Assembly (NCBI GenBank): GCA_003449615.1
Contig: DMHA01000370.1
Coordinates: 1 to 8,514 of the forward strand
DNA from: Flavobacterium sp.
Lineage (GTDB): Bacteria > Bacteroidota > Bacteroidia > Flavobacteriales > Flavobacteriaceae
Reading direction: 5' to 3'
DNA length: 8,514 nucleotides
This document shows positions 6,022 to 8,514 of this stretch, in pieces. Below the pieces are notes generated by a model. The model saw only the letters and a program-made list of their open reading frames with translations, did no database searches and was not told the origin of the DNA. The position numbers and the translations under genes were made by a program. Numbering within the stretch: the first letter of the stretch is position 1; each line of letters opens with the position of its first letter.

Positions 6022-7083
6022 ATGAAATTCAACATCGCCCTATTAGCCGGAGACGGAATCGGACCAGAAGTAATTAACGAAGCTGTAAAAGTTTCGGATG
6101 CCATTGCTAAAAAATTCAATCACGAAATCAGTTGGACACCCGCACTTACGGGAGCTTGTGCCATTGATGCCGTCGGAGTTCCTTATCCCGACGAGACCCA
6201 CGAAATTTGTATGAAAGCCGATGCGGTTTTGTTTGGCGCCATCGGACACCCAAAATTTGACAACGACCCAAGTGCTAAAGTAAGACCAGAACAAGGATTG
6301 TTGTTGATGCGTAAAAAATTAGGTTTGTTTGCCAATGTTAGACCCACCTTCACTTTTCCATCCTTAATTGACAATTCTCCATTAAAAAGAGAAAGAATTG
6401 AAGGAACCGATTTGGTTTTCTTACGAGAATTAACCGGCGGAATCTATTTTGGTGAAAAAGGAAGAAAAGACGGTGGCGAAACCGCTTTCGATAACTGTGT
6501 TTACACCAGAGCCGAAGTACAACGTTTGGCAAAAAAAGGTTTTGAACTGGCCATGACACGTTCTAAAAAATTGTGTTGCGTCGATAAAGCCAATGTTCTA
6601 GAAACCTCTCGTTTGTGGAGAGAAACCGTTCAAGCGATGGAAAAAGATTATCCAGAAGTGACTGTTTCTTACGAATTTGTTGATGCTGTTGCGATGCGTT
6701 TGGTGCAATGGCCCAATTCTTATGACGTATTAATTACGGAAAATTTATTTGGTGATATTTTGACTGACGAAGCATCTGTAATTTCAGGTTCCATGGGATT
6801 AATGCCATCAGCCTCTGTGGGAGAACACACTTCATTATACGAACCCATTCACGGCTCTTATCCACAAGCCACAGGATTGAATATTGCCAATCCATTGGCG
6901 ACTGTATTATCGGCAGCGATGATGTTTGAAGATGCTTTTGGATTAAAAGAAGAAGCTGAAGCAATCAGAGCCGTTGTCAACAAATCATTGGAACAAGGAA
7001 TTGTAACTGAAGATTTAGTTGCTAAAGGAGCAAAAGCCTATTCTACAAGTGAAGTTGGCGATTGGTTGGTTGCCAATTTATAA
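6022..7083 (+). CDS. leuB: 3-isopropylmalate dehydrogenase, LeuB
   Basis: This 353-residue NAD-dependent oxidative decarboxylase converts 3-isopropylmalate to 2-oxoisocaproate in leucine synthesis. Relatives also act on erythro-3-methylmalate, giving 2-oxobutyrate in the citramalate route. Family marks are [11 protein letters not shown] near the start, [11 protein letters not shown], Arg135 and Tyr142 in [10 protein letters not shown], Lys189 in [13 protein letters not shown], the metal-binding Asp221, Asp245 and Asp249 (spacing 24 and 4, as in the family), and [12 protein letters not shown] for NAD binding. The ATG at 6022 is chosen because the family begins directly with [12 protein letters not shown]. 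An in-frame GTG at 5995 would add nine unconserved residues. It is the last gene of the operon, followed by a repeat element and a strong terminator. Confidence 0.98.
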   Translation: MKFNIALLAGDGIGPEVINEAVKVSDAIAKKFNHEISWTPALTGACAIDAVGVPYPDETHEICMKADAVLFGAIGHPKFDNDPSAKVRPEQGLLLMRKKLGLFANVRPTFTFPSLIDNSPLKRERIEGTDLVFLRELTGGIYFGEKGRKDGGETAFDNCVYTRAEVQRLAKKGFELAMTRSKKLCCVDKANVLETSRLWRETVQAMEKDYPEVTVSYEFVDAVAMRLVQWPNSYDVLITENLFGDILTDEASVISGSMGLMPSASVGEHTSLYEPIHGSYPQATGLNIANPLATVLSAAMMFEDAFGLKEEAEAIRAVVNKSLEQGIVTEDLVAKGAKAYSTSEVGDWLVANL

Positions 7084-7100
7084 AACAAATCCACTTCAAC

Positions 7101-7157
7101 TCCCTCTCCTTTGCTTCGCCAGTTCGCTTTCGCTCGTGTGGAGAGGGCTGGGGCGAG
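7101..7157. repeat. GC-rich inverted-repeat element after leuB
   Basis: The inverted 8-mers CCCTCTCC (7102-7109) and GGAGAGGG (7140-7147) flank a loop rich in TTCGC/TCGCT units, followed by CTGGGGCGAGG. The pattern CCTCTCC...GGAGAGGGCTGGGG resembles a class of short dispersed intergenic repeats found in many bacteria. It is much more GC-rich than its surroundings and lies in the leuB 3' untranslated region, 17 bases after the stop codon. Family membership is from memory; the inverted pair itself is plain in the sequence. Confidence 0.6.
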
Positions 7158-7164
7158 GAAAAAC

Positions 7165-7198
7165 AAAAAAGGTGTCAATTTTCATTGACACCTTTTTT
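7165..7198. terminator. Bidirectional intrinsic terminator between leuB and the RRM gene
   Basis: Arms AAAAAAGGTGTCAA (7165-7178) and TTGACACCTTTTTT (7185-7198) pair perfectly around a six-base TTTTCA loop. The GC-containing stem is followed by six T on the plus strand, and symmetrically by six T on the minus strand. It sits between the convergent leuB (stop at 7083) and the minus-strand RRM gene (stop at 7217), so it can end both transcripts. Confidence 0.93.
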
Positions 7199-7216
7199 AT
7201 ATGATTGAAAAGAATA

Positions 7217-7579
7217 TTAATATCTTCCTCCTCTGTCTCCACCTCCACGGTTATCTCCACCACGGCTGTTTCCACCACCATAACCTCCGCGTGATTCTCC
7301 ACCACGGTTGTTATTGTAACTTCTTCTTTCGCCTTCTGGTTTCGGCTCAGACTTGTTCACTACAATAGCACGACCTTGGACAGTCGCTCCGTTTAACTCA
7401 TCAATTGCTTTTTGAGCTTCGTCATCACTTGGCATTTCAACAAAACCGAATCCTTTACTTCTTCCAGTAAATTTATCAGTAATAATTTTTACAGAATCAA
7501 CTGCACCGTAAGCCTCGAAAGACTCTCTTAAATCTGCTTCCTCAATACTGAACGGAAGGCTTCCAACAAAAATATTCAT
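7217..7579 (-). CDS. RRM-domain RNA-binding protein with RGG-rich tail
   Basis: This 120-residue protein is a single RNA recognition motif (about 1-78) followed by a disordered Gly/Arg-rich tail. The RNP2 strand is IFVGSL (3-8) and RNP1 is KGFGFVEM (42-49), with the RNA-stacking aromatics Phe4, Phe44 and Phe46 present. The sequence closely resembles the small glycine-rich RRM proteins of cyanobacteria and Bacteroidota. The tail (about 91-120) has five RGG units in NRGG, SRGG and DRGG contexts, as in RNA-annealing and condensate-forming proteins. In cyanobacteria such proteins respond to cold; that role here is only an analogy. It is transcribed alone and convergent to leuB, with a promoter match 25 bases upstream of the ATG. 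Confidence 0.95.
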   Translation of the reverse strand: MNIFVGSLPFSIEEADLRESFEAYGAVDSVKIITDKFTGRSKGFGFVEMPSDDEAQKAIDELNGATVQGRAIVVNKSEPKPEGERRSYNNNRGGESRGGYGGGNSRGGDNRGGGDRGGRY

Positions 7580-7604
7580 AAGTACTTATTTAGTATAATT
7601 GTGA

Positions 7605-7612
7605 CAAATGTA
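7605..7612 (-). promoter_or_regulatory. Bacteroidota -7 promoter element for the RRM gene
   Basis: On the minus strand this reads TACATTTG, an exact match to TAnnTTTG. It lies 25 bases upstream of the RRM start codon, leaving a short leader of roughly 20 bases. I saw no clear TTG -33 element at the usual distance, so the call rests on the -7 element and its position. Confidence 0.6.
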
Positions 7613-7638
7613 GTGTTATTTTTTTCTAATCTACTATC

Positions 7639-7667
7639 TTGCAGTAAAATTCTAATTTATATTTTTG
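7639..7667 (+). promoter_or_regulatory. Bacteroidota-type promoter (TTG-N18-TATTTTTG)
   Basis: TTG at 7639-7641 is followed after 18 bases by TATTTTTG (7660-7667). This fits the flavobacterial consensus TTG-N17-23-TAnnTTTG at both elements. It points toward the dehydrogenase gene but lies about 260 bases before its ATG, so it would give a long leader or a separate small transcript. In AT-rich DNA a chance match is possible. Confidence 0.45.
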
Positions 7668-7668
7668 A

Positions 7669-7694
7669 GAAAGCTAAAAACAGAAAGCTAAAAA
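7669..7694. repeat. Tandem direct repeat GAAAGCTAAAAA, two copies
   Basis: The 12-mer GAAAGCTAAAAA occurs at 7669-7680 and 7683-7694, a period of 14 bases. It starts right after the plus-strand promoter match, in the predicted start region of that transcript. It may be slippage-generated spacer sequence. Confidence 0.7.
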
Positions 7695-7835
7695 ACCACA
7701 ATTTAATGTTTTTTGGTTCTTTTGGAAATAGTGTGAACATTTAGCTTATTTATTTACTTAGTAAGATATTAAGGTTCCATTAAAGACTGAAACTTAATTT
7801 TCTTAATTTTAATGTTTATTTATTGATAGACTGAA

Positions 7836-7853
7836 AACTGGCTGGAACTGGCT
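7836..7853. repeat. Tandem direct repeat AACTGGCT, two copies
   Basis: AACTGGCT occurs at 7836-7843 and 7846-7853, a period of 10 bases or about one helical turn. It lies about 77 bases upstream of the dehydrogenase start. Two same-phase copies could be regulator half-sites, but no known operator is recognised. Confidence 0.55.
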
Positions 7854-7929
7854 AAATTAATTTTAATTGTTTATAGCTTTTCACACAAAGACAAGTATAA
7901 ACTTACAATTCAATATAAAAATAAAAGAC

Positions 7930-8514
7930 ATGAAGAAAACAGCCTTAATAACTGGAGCAACAAGCGGAATTGGCAGAGCAACAGCAAGAATATTGGCCCA
8001 AAATAATTATAAAATCATCCTCTGTGGTCGAAGAGAAGAGCGATTAAAAACCCTTGAAAAAGAACTTTCTGAATTTACAGAAATTCACACCTTATCCTTT
8101 GATCTTCGGGATAAAGAAGCGGTTTTCGAAAGCATAAACTCTTTGCCTAATGACTTTTCTAAAATTGATGTTTTGATCAATAATGCTGGGAATGCGCACG
8201 GTTTAAGCCCCATACAAGATGGAGATATTGAAGATTGGGAGGCGATGATTGACATTAATGTAAAAGGACTTTTGTATGTTTCTAAAGTTGTAATTCCGAA
8301 AATGATTGAACAAAAGTTGGGTCATATTATCAACATTGGTTCCATTGCTGGCAAAGAAGTATATCCGAACGGGAATGTATATTGTGCTTCAAAATTTGCC
8401 GTTGATGCGCTGAATAAAAGTATGCAACTGGATTTGAATCCATTCGGAATTCGGGTGGGAGCCATTCATCCTGGAATGGTCGAAACCGAGTTTAGTGAAG
8501 TGCGTTTCAAAGGC
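7930..8514 (+). CDS. YdfG-like NADP-dependent short-chain dehydrogenase (3' end outside window)
   Basis: The first 195 residues of a classical SDR (usually about 250 long) are present, and the frame is still open at the window edge. The Rossmann cofactor motif TGATSGIG is at 8-15. GRR (33-35) after the second strand favours NADP over NAD. NNAG (84-87), Asn110, Ser138 in NIGSIAG, and the YCASK motif (Tyr151, Lys155) complete the catalytic tetrad. The last visible residues, EFSEVRFKG, together with DWEAMIDIN and GHIINIGS, match the E. coli YdfG group, which oxidises serine and 3-hydroxy acids and reduces malonic semialdehyde. The exact substrate cannot be told. The ATG at 7930 is preceded by an A-rich stretch, as is usual in this phylum. 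It appears to start a new transcription unit after the 350-base spacer. Confidence 0.94.
   Translation, partial: MKKTALITGATSGIGRATARILAQNNYKIILCGRREERLKTLEKELSEFTEIHTLSFDLRDKEAVFESINSLPNDFSKIDVLINNAGNAHGLSPIQDGDIEDWEAMIDINVKGLLYVSKVVIPKMIEQKLGHIINIGSIAGKEVYPNGNVYCASKFAVDALNKSMQLDLNPFGIRVGAIHPGMVETEFSEVRFKG

Larger units (their letters stand above)
7580..7929. other. 350-base AT-rich spacer between divergent genes
   Basis: This region separates the minus-strand RRM gene from the plus-strand dehydrogenase gene and presumably holds both promoters. Besides the two promoter matches and two small tandem repeats listed separately, it contains a short symmetric TTACT-T-AGTAA and many T-rich runs. 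I found no open frame of note on either strand and no tRNA or recognised riboswitch. Confidence 0.5.

Noticed and set aside
7019..7204. Plus-strand 61-codon frame at the end of leuB
   Set aside because: It overlaps leuB out of frame and runs through the repeat element and terminator, so it is a chance frame.
1..8514. CRISPR array, tRNA, integrase or transposase
   Set aside because: No regularly spaced repeats, cloverleaf-like sequences or recombinase proteins were seen on either strand.

Overview
This window looks like chromosomal DNA of a member of the Flavobacteriia (Bacteroidota), most likely Flavobacterium or a close relative. The evidence is the low GC content with A-rich start regions lacking Shine-Dalgarno sites, two exact matches to the Bacteroidota promoter element TAnnTTTG, typical flavobacterial protein families (ORF6N, KilA-N, an RRM protein with an RGG tail), and short palindromic spacer repeats. 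The genus is an inference.

Positions 1-7083 hold a branched-chain amino acid operon read left to right: leuC (3' part only), leuD, a LeuA-family synthase that matches the Leptospira-type citramalate synthase CimA better than a classical isopropylmalate synthase, and leuB. Every junction between these four genes carries one or two unrelated small genes. Between leuC and leuD is a lipoprotein with a lipocalin-like start. Between leuD and cimA are an ABM-fold protein and an ORF6N-domain protein. Between cimA and leuB are a secreted LprI-like (DUF1311) protein and a KilA-N-domain protein. All lie on the same strand. No internal consensus promoter was seen, so they are probably co-transcribed with the pathway.

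In pathway terms, LeuCD and LeuB process isopropylmalate (leucine) and also citramalate and methylmalate (isoleucine precursor 2-oxobutyrate). If the synthase is CimA, the cluster can make 2-oxobutyrate from pyruvate and acetyl-CoA without threonine, and a separate leuA should exist elsewhere in the genome.

Two strong palindromes stand out: a 33-base one between leuD and the ABM gene, and a perfect 28-base one inside the KilA-N coding sequence. After leuB come a GC-rich inverted-repeat element and a strong bidirectional terminator. The terminator is shared with a convergent minus-strand RRM RNA-binding protein gene that has its own promoter motif. A 350-base AT-rich spacer follows, with a plus-strand promoter match and small tandem repeats. 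The window ends inside a YdfG-like short-chain dehydrogenase gene. No tRNA, rRNA, CRISPR array, transposase or integrase was seen.
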